A stretch of DNA of 64,000 bases. Origin: Methanoculleus sp. 7T (lineage in GTDB: Archaea; Halobacteriota; Methanomicrobia; Methanomicrobiales; Methanoculleaceae). Position 1 is the first letter of the stretch. Every line of letters begins with the position of its first letter. The notes under the pieces are model-generated. The model did not search any database, was not told the DNA's origin, and worked only from the letters and a program-made list of their open reading frames with translations. The translations under genes and the position numbers were made by a program. Of the stretch, positions 43,820-53,027 are shown one piece after another. Location: assembly GCF_023195915.1 (NCBI RefSeq), contig NZ_JALPRP010000002.1, positions 434,001-498,000 on the forward strand. Reading direction: 5' to 3'.

Positions 43820-44212
43820 ATGGCCGATTATGCGGAACTGGCAGAACTTGCCGAGAGGCTCTTTGAGATGAGCGGCGACGACGACGAACAGCTGGCGGAG
43901 GTGCTCGATACGCTTGACGGAGAGACCCGAGGAGCGCTGCTCGCCTCCGACCTCCTCAACGCCTACCAGGTCTTCTACTACTACTTCCGAGAGACGCCGG
44001 ACGAACTGACGATGGAACGCCTGCAACTCCACGCGGCATCGGACCTCGCCCGCGGGGTCGTCATCGATGAGGTCGATATCTACGAGGTGATCTTCCGCAT
44101 GGAAGGCGGAGACCCCGTCCTCCTGATCACCGACGGCGAGAAGGCGCTGGCACAGTTCCGCGGGCCTGAGGCATACGAGAAGATAGCCCTGTACATGGAC
44201 GAGTGCCTCTAG
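43820..44212 (+). CDS. Small acidic protein of unknown function
   Basis: 130 residues, strongly acidic, mostly helical by composition (AELAELAERLFEMSGDDDEQ), with a C-terminal beta-rich segment (DPVLLITDGEKALAQFRG). No family recognised. The codon use is ordinary for this genome. It diverges from the HTH-aTrm56 run. Confidence 0.65.
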   Translation: MADYAELAELAERLFEMSGDDDEQLAEVLDTLDGETRGALLASDLLNAYQVFYYYFRETPDELTMERLQLHAASDLARGVVIDEVDIYEVIFRMEGGDPVLLITDGEKALAQFRGPEAYEKIALYMDECL

Positions 44213-44871
44213 CGCATAGACTCCGAGCTATCGGACTCTCTTGAACCCCTGTTTTGGTCGTCATCCCTACCTCGATGAAGAGGATGCCGGACCTGGATTG
44301 TCCCCGGCCCCCTCCTGGGAACGGCACCGCGGTGGGTATCGCATCGGGGGGGCTGACGGGAGTGCGACCGGCCGAAGGGCGGGAACTCGAGCATCGTCAG
44401 ATGGGCAGGAGGACGCTCCTGACTCGAAACCCTTCGGGTTTCTCGAGCTCCGGACGTTGTCCGTCGCACCCATCGGCTAGTCACGTATCCCAACGCACTG
44501 CCCCTGCCCTTGGGAGGAGAAGAGGCCGGAAGTCTTTGAGCCGCACCTCCCATACACGGGTTTCCATTGGGTATCGCGCCTGGGGGGAGGGGCTGACGGG
44601 GAGGGGGTCTCCCCCTCCCCTGTCTCGAACCTATACTGTTCCACACCTATCAACCCCACTCGAAGACCTTCAGTCTTCTCACGCTCGCTACGCTCGACGA
44701 CTCGCACCGGAGGTGCGCAGTACGACCAACGGCACGCCCGGAGTTCGAGCATCGCTAGATGCACAGTCCGGTGGAAAGCCGTGTATCTGTGCTCCATGAG
44801 TGCGACAATTGAGAGCCAACAAAATCCTCAGCCCCTTCTTCCTTTGGGCGTACTGACTGAGAACCAATGCA
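44213..44871. other. Repeat-rich intergenic region (locus C)
   Basis: About 660 bp without a supportable gene. It holds two inverted copies of the 39.6-kb array unit (near 44370-44400 and 44738-44772), one copy of the G/C hairpin repeat (44582-44626), and imperfect palindromes such as AAACCCTTCGGGTTT near 44430. It is laid out like loci A and B. Confidence 0.75.
44582..44626 (+). repeat. Dispersed G/C hairpin repeat, copy C
   Basis: Third copy of the element; the 10-bp stem at 44598-44620 (GGGGAGGGGG, TCT, CCCCCTCCCC) is perfect and identical to copy A. Confidence 0.85.
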
Positions 44872-45588
44872 CTAGACCGGCGGCCTCCCGGCGGTGATCA
44901 GCCGTTCGTCCACCTTCGCCCGCACAATCGGGGGGAGGTCGCCCCAGCGGACCACCGCGTCCCCGATGACGGCAAGCACTCCCCGGACCTCGGTCTCGGG
45001 GAGGGCGTCGAGGACGGAGGTGTCGTTTTTTGTAATCCGATTGCAGATCGCCGTCGCCCAAGCATCCGCGGCGGCGACATCGGGGGAGAAGACCGTCACA
45101 GCATCGGCGATGCCGAAACTGATGGACGGGCCCACCGTCGCCGATGAAGTGCAGATGCCGAGGATCTCCCTCTCGGGCGGGAGCAGAAACGCTATGCGCC
45201 CGCTCAAGGGAGACCCTCCCGCAAAGACGCCTATCTTGATCTCGCGGTCGCTTGCGAGAGCGATATCTCCCCCGTTGTCGATGAGGCCGAACGATGCGCC
45301 GGCATCGACCATCGCCTCCACCCCCGCCCAGGCGATAGCCCCCGCCACCGCCGCCATGGGCCCGACCCCGGCCTCTTCGGCGGCCCGGGCCATGCGGCCG
45401 ACCGTCCTCCCCGGGGCCTTCGGGGTGTAGGGTTCGAGCGTCGCAGAAAAATAGGGATCTATGGCGATCTGCCGTTCGACCTCCTGCCGGGCGGCCATCA
45501 AACCTGATTTGGCCGCCTCGACGTGCCGGGGGTCGTCGGCAAGGATGGTGGCGATCGTCTGCCGGAACTCGAAGTGCTCCCGAATCAT
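44872..45588 (-). CDS. UPF0280 (COG2122) protein, homocysteine operon
   Basis: 238 residues from an ATG that overlaps the upstream ferredoxin stop (ATGA). It has the ApbE-like fold region AAVAGAIAWAGVEAMVDAGASFGLIDNGGDIAL, followed by SISFGIADAVTVFSPDVAAADAWATAICN. COG2122 genes sit beside COG1900 and NIL-ferredoxin genes in methanogens and have been tied to sulfur transfer in homocysteine synthesis (Methanosarcina acetivorans cluster, from memory). Third gene in the run. Confidence 0.88.
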   Translation of the reverse strand: MIREHFEFRQTIATILADDPRHVEAAKSGLMAARQEVERQIAIDPYFSATLEPYTPKAPGRTVGRMARAAEEAGVGPMAAVAGAIAWAGVEAMVDAGASFGLIDNGGDIALASDREIKIGVFAGGSPLSGRIAFLLPPEREILGICTSSATVGPSISFGIADAVTVFSPDVAAADAWATAICNRITKNDTSVLDALPETEVRGVLAVIGDAVVRWGDLPPIVRAKVDERLITAGRPPV

Positions 45589-45983
45589 CCCTGTTGCGAG
45601 AGGGCGGAATGGGGGCATGCCCTGATGCACTTGCCGCAGAGGACGCACCGCTCGGCGCTCACCCGGAGGCGCCACTCCTCATCAAAGGAGAAGACCTCCT
45701 GAGGGCAGACGCTGATGCAGGCTCCGCAGTCGACGCACTCACCCTCGTCGAGAGCGATGGCGTTCTCCATCACGCGGACCGCGACGCCCATCTCGGTGAG
45801 GCGCTGCCGGATCAGGTCCGCGTCGCTCTCGGGGACGTCGATCAGCACTTCGCCGGCCATAGAGTCTATGTTGGCCTTCTCCACGTTGATGAGGACGCCG
45901 GTCTCCTTCACCACCCGGGCGATCACCGGCTCCCTTCCGGGATCGCCTTTTCCTTTCCGGGAGAACGTCAGCAGGAGTTTCAT
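45585..45983 (-). CDS. NIL-domain ferredoxin, homocysteine operon
   Basis: 132 residues from the ATG at 45983, which overlaps the DUF39 stop (ATGA); an ATG three codons earlier is possible. The NIL domain is about 1-75, then two 4Fe-4S motifs, CVDCGACISVCP and CVLCGKCIRACP. It is thought to supply electrons for reductive sulfur transfer by the DUF39 protein. Middle gene of the overlapping trio. Confidence 0.92.
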   Translation of the reverse strand: MKLLLTFSRKGKGDPGREPVIARVVKETGVLINVEKANIDSMAGEVLIDVPESDADLIRQRLTEMGVAVRVMENAIALDEGECVDCGACISVCPQEVFSFDEEWRLRVSAERCVLCGKCIRACPHSALSQQG

Positions 45984-47488
45984 CGCCGCCACCTCCCGCC
46001 GAAGAGTTTCCCGAGGTCGATCGCCGAGAGGATCCCGACCACCCGGTTGTCCGTATCCACCACCGGGAGCGCGCTGATGTTGTTGCGCTCCAGTTTCTGG
46101 GCGGCGATATCCACCGGCTCGTCGGGGGTCGTCTTGATCACCTGCTTGGTCATGATATCTTTCACCTGCCGCAGTCTCCCGTCGGTCACCACAGCCTTTG
46201 AGACATCGTAGGTGGTGATGATCCCGACAAGCGTGCCGTTGCCGCCGAGGACCGGGAGGTGGTTCGTCTCATCCTTGAGGAGGCGCTTTGCCGCCACCTT
46301 GATCTCCTCGTCCTCCGTGATGCTGATCACCTGCCGGTTCATGATATCGCGGACGCGGGGAGTGATCGCCGTCTCCCGCATGGGCCGTACGCGCTTTGCC
46401 GGGTCGATCCGCCGGGTGGGAAGCGCAAGTTCCATCTTCCCCGCCTCAATCCAGCCTTTCAGTTCCTGCGCCACCGCCCGTGCCCGCCGGTAACTGGAGA
46501 GCGACGACGTCCTGACCGTCTCCCCGCCGAGCTCGATGCTTCCGCTCTTTAGGTCGGCGTAACTGACCGTCGCAAGCGACGGCCGGTCCCTCCGGGGTGT
46601 GCCGTAATCGATAATCTCGGTCAGGATATCCTCGTCCCGCACCGCGGTGCTCCGGACGATCTCGGTGTCGAGCACCGGTATCGGAACGCCGACGCCGATA
46701 TACAGCGTCACGCCGTAGCCGTTCATCACTGCGGCGCGCAGGAACTCCTGCCGCATCTGCTTCATGTCCCCGGTCACCATCAGCGTCCCAAAGCCGCCGC
46801 CCGCAGAGTGCTGGGTGCCTTCGCCGACCACCATCCCTTCCGCACCGGCAAGGAAGATCGGGACGCCGCTCCCGATGACCTTAAAGTGTGGGTCGTTTGC
46901 GAGCGGCGAGAGTGTCCCTGCGCCCGAGTAGGAGACGTTGCCGCACCGCGGGAGGAGACTGCCCATGTAGGTGTAGAGCGTCCGGTCGGTGGTGTTCGTC
47001 GCCGCGTTGTAGCACTGGTAGGAGTTCCGGGGGTTCACCATGACGGCCTGGTTCATGTCCTCAAGCAGGAGGTCCGTGGTGATGCTCCGGCGCGGGTAGC
47101 AGTCGGTCCCGTGGGAGGTCGCCCGCAGTTCGACGGTCTCCCCCGCGACAAGGGCTTCGAGAACGTGGGCGCCGCCGTAGACCCTGTCTTGGAGGTCAGC
47201 CTCTTGGGTTGCGCCGAGGTAGGCGTCGACTGCCGCTATCCCGGCATATGCCTCCACGTCGTTGAGCCAGACGCGTTCCATTCTGATGGGGGGGTCGGCG
47301 TGCCCGAAGTTGAAGAATGCACCGGAGGAGCACATCGCTCCGAACGTCCCGGTCGTGACGACGTCGACCTCCTCCAGTGCCCCTTCCTCTCCTAACTCGT
47401 CGACAATAGCCGGCATCTCGTCGGCGGTAACGACTCGTGCGTTGCCGTCGCGTATCCGAGCATTGATGAGGTCGAGGGACTTTTCCAT
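45980..47488 (-). CDS. DUF39 homocysteine biosynthesis protein with two CBS domains
   Basis: 502 residues. The DUF39/COG1900 part spans about 1-365 with two conserved cysteines, C53 in AMCSSGAFFNFG and C130 in HGTDCYP. Two CBS domains follow (about 375-502: VRDIMNRQVISITEDEEI and VKDIMTKQVIKTTPDEPV). In Methanosarcina acetivorans the homologue (MA1821) with its NIL-ferredoxin partner makes homocysteine from aspartate semialdehyde and sulfide; the cysteines carry the sulfur. The CBS pair suggests adenylate or SAM control. A TATA-like CTATAAATATT (minus strand) lies upstream. Confidence 0.92.
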   Translation of the reverse strand: MEKSLDLINARIRDGNARVVTADEMPAIVDELGEEGALEEVDVVTTGTFGAMCSSGAFFNFGHADPPIRMERVWLNDVEAYAGIAAVDAYLGATQEADLQDRVYGGAHVLEALVAGETVELRATSHGTDCYPRRSITTDLLLEDMNQAVMVNPRNSYQCYNAATNTTDRTLYTYMGSLLPRCGNVSYSGAGTLSPLANDPHFKVIGSGVPIFLAGAEGMVVGEGTQHSAGGGFGTLMVTGDMKQMRQEFLRAAVMNGYGVTLYIGVGVPIPVLDTEIVRSTAVRDEDILTEIIDYGTPRRDRPSLATVSYADLKSGSIELGGETVRTSSLSSYRRARAVAQELKGWIEAGKMELALPTRRIDPAKRVRPMRETAITPRVRDIMNRQVISITEDEEIKVAAKRLLKDETNHLPVLGGNGTLVGIITTYDVSKAVVTDGRLRQVKDIMTKQVIKTTPDEPVDIAAQKLERNNISALPVVDTDNRVVGILSAIDLGKLFGGRWRR

Positions 47489-47632
47489 GAACGTATATTC
47501 ATTTTGGAATATTTATAGGTGTTGACTATTACTTTCGGTAATATCGTGCTCCCGTAGGAGAGCATCCGAGGGATGTGTATGCGGCGGGAATTCAGGCCGC
47601 TTAATTACAAAAAAGAATGGATTTTTCTCTGT

Positions 47633-48928
47633 TCAGTCTCGCTTCATTCCGGCGGCAAGGAGCCCGAGGATGGCAAGCGCCCCCACCGCGGCGAAGGGCG
47701 CCATGCCTGCCTTCGCCGTCGGGGCCGCCTCGGCAGCGAGCAAGGCCGAGGCCGAGGCGGTGCTCCCCGCACCGACCTGGACGCTGGTCGACCAGTCGCT
47801 GTAACCGGCGAGCGCCACCCTGACCGCATGGGTGCCGGCGGCAACGCCGTCGACGGTCAGCGGGGTTATGCCCTTATAGGCGTTGTCGATGTAGATCTCG
47901 GCGCCGGAGGGTGAAGAGGTGACCGCAATGGAGCCGGTCGTGCCTGCCGGGGCAGGCTGGAGGGGCGCGCTGACATGGCTCGTGGTTGCCCTGCCGACAT
48001 CGACCGACGTCGTGTAGTCTTGGTACCCGCCGAGGGTGACCTTCAAGGTATGAGTGCCGACCCTGACGTTCGAGATCGTAAACACTCCCGCCGAGGGAGT
48101 CTGTCCCTGCAGGGTGCCGTCAAGGTAGACGTTCGCGCCTGCCGGGTAGGAGACCACGTCGATGGCACCGACGGTCTCGGAGGGAATAGCCGTCATCTGA
48201 GCGTTGACGTAACGGGTCACGCCGGAAGCCACGGATACGGTCGTCTTCCAGTCATAGTAGTTGGCGAGGTCAAGCTCGATGATGTGGTTCTTTGCCGAGA
48301 CGCTGTTGAGCGTCAGGGGCGTCCGGCCCTTGTAGACCCCATCCATGTAGACGTATGCGCCTGAGGGATTGGAACTGATCTTGACCGACCCGTACTGCTC
48401 GATCGGCGTCAGGGTGAACCGGACGTCGGACTGCTGCCCGGCCCTGACCGTGACGGTAGCCCGGTCGGACTGGTAGCCGGAGTAGTCGGCCTCAAGGGAG
48501 TAGGTGCCGGGGGCGAGGTTCTTGATCGTGATCGGCGCCACACCTCGGTAGTTTCCGTTCAGGTAGATCGCCGCACCCGAGGGGCTCGACGCGGCGTAGA
48601 TCGAACCGACGGTCTCGACCGGCTGCAGCGTCACATAGACGTCCGCGGTCTGTCCCGCTCCGGGCTCCGCCGGCAGGCTTCCGGAGTGCGTCAAGTAACC
48701 GCTCTTCTCGACCCTAACGTTCTTATAGGGTGTCGCGGCGGTGTAGACTGGGACATCAAGCGCTCCTGCGTACGTGGTGCCCTTGTACTGTCCGTCGAAA
48801 TACACATCTGCACCGTCGATGTTGCAGTGGATGCGATACCAGCCCTGATCTCCTCCGATCGCTGATACGGCAGGAATGCCGGCACAGAGGAAGAGGAGCG
48901 CTGCTCCGATAATAAGAGTCTTATACAT
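47633..48928 (-). CDS. PEGA-repeat surface protein
   Basis: 431 residues from the ATG at 48928, preceded by GGAG at fitting distance. Signal peptide about 1-23 (TLIIGAALLFLCAGIPAVSA). Five PEGA repeats follow, with cores such as GADVYFDGQYKG, GAAIYLNGNYRG, GAYVYMDGVYKG, GANVYLDGTLQG and GAEIYIDNAYKG. A C-terminal membrane helix (FAAVGALAILGLLAAGMKRD) anchors it. This is typical of Methanomicrobiales cell-surface proteins; the ligand is unknown. Confidence 0.88.
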   Translation of the reverse strand: MYKTLIIGAALLFLCAGIPAVSAIGGDQGWYRIHCNIDGADVYFDGQYKGTTYAGALDVPVYTAATPYKNVRVEKSGYLTHSGSLPAEPGAGQTADVYVTLQPVETVGSIYAASSPSGAAIYLNGNYRGVAPITIKNLAPGTYSLEADYSGYQSDRATVTVRAGQQSDVRFTLTPIEQYGSVKISSNPSGAYVYMDGVYKGRTPLTLNSVSAKNHIIELDLANYYDWKTTVSVASGVTRYVNAQMTAIPSETVGAIDVVSYPAGANVYLDGTLQGQTPSAGVFTISNVRVGTHTLKVTLGGYQDYTTSVDVGRATTSHVSAPLQPAPAGTTGSIAVTSSPSGAEIYIDNAYKGITPLTVDGVAAGTHAVRVALAGYSDWSTSVQVGAGSTASASALLAAEAAPTAKAGMAPFAAVGALAILGLLAAGMKRD

Positions 48929-49060
48929 ATCCCATCTCCGATGATAGGTACTAGCGACGTTCATTTTTGCGGCTATAACCTTTTCTATCGGAGATCGTGG
49001 GTCTCCTAATCCTTCTCACGAATTCATCCGTTTATATTTCCCGAATGCCCAGAACTCACC

Positions 49061-49138
49061 ATGATACCGGAGGGCCTCCCTGTCGAAGCCTTTTCCCCGG
49101 CGCTACAAGCGCAAAAGATCGGCAAGACCCCGGGCTGA
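49061..49138 (+). CDS. Possible leaderless 25-residue ORF
   Basis: ATG at 49061, with TTTATATTT at 49031-49039 centred 26 bp upstream, exact spacing for a leaderless archaeal start. It codes for MIPEGLPVEAFSPALQAQ and seven more residues. It may equally be chance inside the nif3 5' leader. Confidence 0.3.
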   Translation: MIPEGLPVEAFSPALQAQKIGKTPG

Positions 49139-49196
49139 AGGTTCTGTAGCAACCTCATCGACCCTTTTATCCCAAGAGGCCCACATGAGGTACTGT

Positions 49197-49907
49197 ATGG
49201 ATATCCATAGGTTCATCACTGCGATGGAGCAGGTTGCTCCGCCCGAACTGGCCGAGGACTACGACGCCGGGAGGATCGGCCTCATCGTCGAGGGTAAGGC
49301 CGACATCGGGACCGTCTGCTGTGCGCTCGACGCCACGCAGAGGGTGGTGGAGGCCGCAGCCCTTGCCGGTGCGGATATGCTGGTCGTTCACCACACCCCC
49401 CTCTGGAACCCGGTCACTGCAGTCAGGGGTCCGACGTCGCACCTGCTCCGGAGCCTTCTTGCCGCCGGCATGAACCTTTATGTGATGCACACAAACTTCG
49501 ACCATGCCGAGGGCGGGGTCAACGACGTTCTGGCGTCAAGGCTCGGCCTTCAGCGGACAGAGCGGATGGCCGCCGGGCTCGTCGGCGACTGCTCGCTTGA
49601 TGCCGAAGAGATCGCCCGCCGCCTCCCGGGCGGGGGGATACGAGTCTACGGGGAGCCGGGCACGATCCGGCGGCTGGCGGTCGTGGGGGGGAGCGGGTTC
49701 GACCCCGACCTGATCCGGGAGGCCGCCGACCTCGGGGCGGACGCCTTCCTCTCGGCGGAACTGAAGCACAGCGTGGCCCGTGCCTCGCCCATCCCCTGCC
49801 TTGAGGCTACCCACTACGCGCTTGAGGCCCCGGCCATGGAGGCTCTCGCATCCCGCATGGGATGGCATTATATCCCTGATCCGCCACACGTAGTGGTAGT
49901 TCCATGA
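49197..49907 (+). CDS. NIF3/DUF34 metal-binding protein
   Basis: 236 residues from the ATG at 49197, chosen for GAGGT seven bases ahead; an ATG four codons upstream is possible. Metal ligands appear in order: MLVVHHTPLW, YVMHTNFDHAEGGVND, then late SAELKHSVA and CLEATHYALEAPAM. The family (annotated at times as GTP cyclohydrolase 1 type 2) is universal with a disputed role. It overlaps the SWIM gene by 4 bp (ATGA). Confidence 0.9.
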   Translation: MDIHRFITAMEQVAPPELAEDYDAGRIGLIVEGKADIGTVCCALDATQRVVEAAALAGADMLVVHHTPLWNPVTAVRGPTSHLLRSLLAAGMNLYVMHTNFDHAEGGVNDVLASRLGLQRTERMAAGLVGDCSLDAEEIARRLPGGGIRVYGEPGTIRRLAVVGGSGFDPDLIREAADLGADAFLSAELKHSVARASPIPCLEATHYALEAPAMEALASRMGWHYIPDPPHVVVVP

Positions 49908-50221
49908 GGGGTATCTGGGAGAAGATCGAGCGGGACCGGACGTTGACGGAGGAGTTTCGCGCCTGCATCGAGCGTGTCTACGGAGACCGGGGGCGAAAAG
50001 CGCTGGTCGCCGTCGATAAGGGGCAGGTGAAGCGTTACCGAGACTTCTTCGTCGTGGTGGGGCACAGCGATGAGTATGTCGTGGAGGAAGACTTCTGCAC
50101 CTGCAGCGACTTCCTCTTTCGAGGACGCGAATGCTGGCACATTCTTGCGGTACGCATCGCCGAGCGGACGGGATTATACGAATCCTACGATCTCTGGTAT
50201 CAGGACGTATGGAAACTTTAA
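49904..50221 (+). CDS. SWIM zinc-finger protein
   Basis: 105 residues. The SWIM pattern C-x-C-x(n)-C-x-H is CTCSDFLFRGRECWHILAV near residues 66-84, preceded by a helical N-terminus (about 1-40). Stand-alone archaeal SWIM proteins have been proposed to act with RadA-type recombinases, on analogy with eukaryotic Sws1. It overlaps nif3 by 4 bp and lies 61 bp before alaS. Confidence 0.85.
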   Translation: MRGIWEKIERDRTLTEEFRACIERVYGDRGRKALVAVDKGQVKRYRDFFVVVGHSDEYVVEEDFCTCSDFLFRGRECWHILAVRIAERTGLYESYDLWYQDVWKL

Positions 50222-50282
50222 ACGGTCTGCACAAATAACTATATTAGTTCCAGTCATACCAAATTATACTGCGTGATTTTCA

Positions 50283-53027
50283 ATGCTCGAGGAAGAATAT
50301 ACGCTCGATTATTTCCGTTCCGAAGGGTTTGAGCGGAAGGTCTGCAAGAGCTGCGGGGCGGCCTTCTGGACCCGGGACCCCGATCAGGAGTTCTGCGGCG
50401 ACGCCCCATGTGTGACGTATAACTTCATCGGCAATCCGGTTTTTAAACCCCACACCGTTGATGAGATGAGGGAGGCATTCCTCTCGTTCTTCGAGCGGCA
50501 CGGCCATACACGCCTCGAGCGCTACCCCGTAGCCGCCCGGTGGAGAGACGACATCTACCTCACTATCGCATCCATCGCCGACTTCCAGCCGTTCGTCACG
50601 AGCGGGGTCGTCCCTCCGCCCGCCAATCCGCTGACCATCTCCCAGCCTTGCATCCGCTTAAACGACCTCGACTCCGTCGGCAGGTCGGGCCGCCACCTGA
50701 CGCTCTTTGAGATGATGGCGCACCACGCCTTCAACACGCCCGAGGAGCAGATCTACTGGAAGGACGAGACGGTGGCCCTCTGCGACGAATTCATCGCGTC
50801 GATCGGGGGCGATCTATCCCGGGTCAGTTACAAGGAGCACCCCTGGTACGGCGGCGGGAACGCCGGAGCCTCCGTCGAGGTGCTCATCGGGGGTCTTGAG
50901 GTCGCGACGCTGGTCTTCATGAACCTCGGACGGCAGAAGACCGACCAACCGCCCGTCGACGTGAACGGGGAGCCCTATTACCCGATGCGGCTGAATATCG
51001 TCGATACCGGCTACGGCCTTGAGAGGTTCGTCTGGGCTTCGAAGGGTTCGCCGACGATCTACGATGCGGTCTTCCCGGAGATGGTGAGCCGCCTGACGCG
51101 CTCCGCCCACCTCGAGCACCTCCTCGACAACCCGGAGTTCACGAAGATCATGGGGCTCAGCGCCCGGTTCGCCGGCGTCATGGACATCTCAGGGACGAAC
51201 CTCTACAACCTCCGGAAGAAGGTTGCCGAGGCGATCGACGTGCCCGTGGAGAAACTGGAGCGGATCGTCATCCCGATCGAGAAGGTCTACTCGATCGCCG
51301 ACCACACCCGCTGCCTCGCCTACATGCTCGGCGACTGCATCGTCCCCTCGAACGTCCGCGAGGGATACCTTGCAAGACTCGTGCTTCGCAGGACGCTCCG
51401 GATGATGAACGACCTCTCGATGGACGAGGACCTGGCCGACCTGATCGAGGCACAGATGCAGGTTGTGGGAACCGAAAACTTCGAGCAGGACGCCGATGCC
51501 GTCAGGGAGATCGTGGAGAACGAGGCGGCCAAATACGCAAGCACCCTCGAGCGCGGGACCAGGATCGTCCAGAAGATCGCCCGGAACTACAAAGCGAAGA
51601 GCGTGCCGGTTCCCCTCTCCGAGGTCATCACCCTCTACGACTCGCACGGCATTCCGCCCGAGATGGTGAAAGACGTCGCTGCCGCCGAAGGGGCGGTTGT
51701 GGAGATCCCCGACAACTTCTACTCGCTGATCGCCGACACCCACTCGGAATCGCAGAAGGAGGCGGAAGGGGAGGACCCGCTTGCCGCCTACCGCGAGCGG
51801 GTTCTTGCTCTCCCGCCGACGAAGAAACTCTATTACGACCTCCCGACCGAGGTCGAGTTCGAGGCGATGGTGCTGGACCACTTCGACGGATTCGCGGTGC
51901 TGGACCAGACGCTCTTCTACCCCGAAGGAGGCGGCCAGCCGTCCGATACCGGCACCCTGGTGACTTCCGAGAGCATGGTGCGGGTGGAGGAGGCCATCAA
52001 ACTCGGGGAGGTGATCCTCCACCGGGTCACGGGAGGCGCCCTGAAGCGCGGCGACCGGGTGAAAGGCATGGTGGACGAGGAACGCCGGTGGTCGCTGATG
52101 CGCCACCACACGGCGACCCACGTTCTCCTGCACGCCGCGACGAAGGTGCTCGGCGCCCATGTGCATCAGGCGGGCGCCCAGAAGGGGAGCGAGACATCCC
52201 GGCTGGATATCCGGCACTACAAGCATATCACGCCCGAGGAGCTCAAGAGGATCGAGGTCGAGGCGAACCGGATGGTCATGGCCGATATACCGGTCTACAT
52301 CAATATCGAGGAGCGGACGAAGGCCGAGCAGAAGTACGGGTTCGGCCTCTACCAGGGCGGCGTCCCGCCGGGCCGGGATATCAGGACGGTGCAGGTGGCG
52401 AGCGACGTGCAGGCATGCGCAGGAACGCATGTCCGGACAACCGGCGAGATCGGGCTGATCCGGGTCATCGGCGTCGAGCACATCCAGGACGGCGTCGAAC
52501 GGCTGGTCTTTGCGGCCGGGATCGCTGCCGTGCACTCCATGCAGCACCTCGAAGAACTCCTCCAAGCGTCCGCCGACGTGGTGAGCGTCCAGCCCGAGAA
52601 CCTGCCGGCAACGGTAGCGCGTTTCTTCTCGGAATGGAAGGAGCAGAAGAAGGAGATCGAGCGTCTCCAGAAGAAAGTGGTTGACCTCCAGATGCAGAAC
52701 CTCGGGGGCGAAGTGGTAGACGGCATCAGGGTCGTCGTCAAGCAGGTTGACGCGGCCCCGAAGGAACTCGTCGCACTCGCCACCACGGTCGCCGATGAGG
52801 GCGGCGTGGCGCTCTTTGCATCGGTGAACGGGAACGTGAAGGTGGTGGCGACGTCGGGCACCCCGGCGGTGAACGCCGCCGATATCGTGAGGGAAGTCTG
52901 CAGCGTCCTCGGCGGAAAGGGCGGCGGTAAGCCGACCCTTGCGCAGGGCGCCGGGCCGGACACCTCCAGGCTCGAGCAGGCGCTCGAACTTGGGCGCAAC
53001 CAGATCCTTGAAGCACTCCATGGTTGA
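50283..53027 (+). CDS. alaS: Alanyl-tRNA synthetase, archaeal type
   Basis: 914 residues. The archaeal N-terminal zinc ribbon (CKSCGAAFW ... FCGDAPC) comes first, then the class II catalytic core (motif 1 near RYPVAARWRDDIYLT, HLTLFEMMAHHAF, and motif 3 GYGLERFVWASKG). The editing domain has HHTATHVLLHAA and CAGTHVRTTGEIG, and the C-terminal DHHA1/C-Ala part ends in VLGGKGGGKPTLAQGAG. Its stop overlaps the next gene's ATG by 8 bp. Confidence 0.96.
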   Translation: MLEEEYTLDYFRSEGFERKVCKSCGAAFWTRDPDQEFCGDAPCVTYNFIGNPVFKPHTVDEMREAFLSFFERHGHTRLERYPVAARWRDDIYLTIASIADFQPFVTSGVVPPPANPLTISQPCIRLNDLDSVGRSGRHLTLFEMMAHHAFNTPEEQIYWKDETVALCDEFIASIGGDLSRVSYKEHPWYGGGNAGASVEVLIGGLEVATLVFMNLGRQKTDQPPVDVNGEPYYPMRLNIVDTGYGLERFVWASKGSPTIYDAVFPEMVSRLTRSAHLEHLLDNPEFTKIMGLSARFAGVMDISGTNLYNLRKKVAEAIDVPVEKLERIVIPIEKVYSIADHTRCLAYMLGDCIVPSNVREGYLARLVLRRTLRMMNDLSMDEDLADLIEAQMQVVGTENFEQDADAVREIVENEAAKYASTLERGTRIVQKIARNYKAKSVPVPLSEVITLYDSHGIPPEMVKDVAAAEGAVVEIPDNFYSLIADTHSESQKEAEGEDPLAAYRERVLALPPTKKLYYDLPTEVEFEAMVLDHFDGFAVLDQTLFYPEGGGQPSDTGTLVTSESMVRVEEAIKLGEVILHRVTGGALKRGDRVKGMVDEERRWSLMRHHTATHVLLHAATKVLGAHVHQAGAQKGSETSRLDIRHYKHITPEELKRIEVEANRMVMADIPVYINIEERTKAEQKYGFGLYQGGVPPGRDIRTVQVASDVQACAGTHVRTTGEIGLIRVIGVEHIQDGVERLVFAAGIAAVHSMQHLEELLQASADVVSVQPENLPATVARFFSEWKEQKKEIERLQKKVVDLQMQNLGGEVVDGIRVVVKQVDAAPKELVALATTVADEGGVALFASVNGNVKVVATSGTPAVNAADIVREVCSVLGGKGGGKPTLAQGAGPDTSRLEQALELGRNQILEALHG

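Noticed and set aside
51189-53021. 610-codon minus-strand frame opposite alaS
   Set aside because: Antisense shadow of a complete AlaRS.
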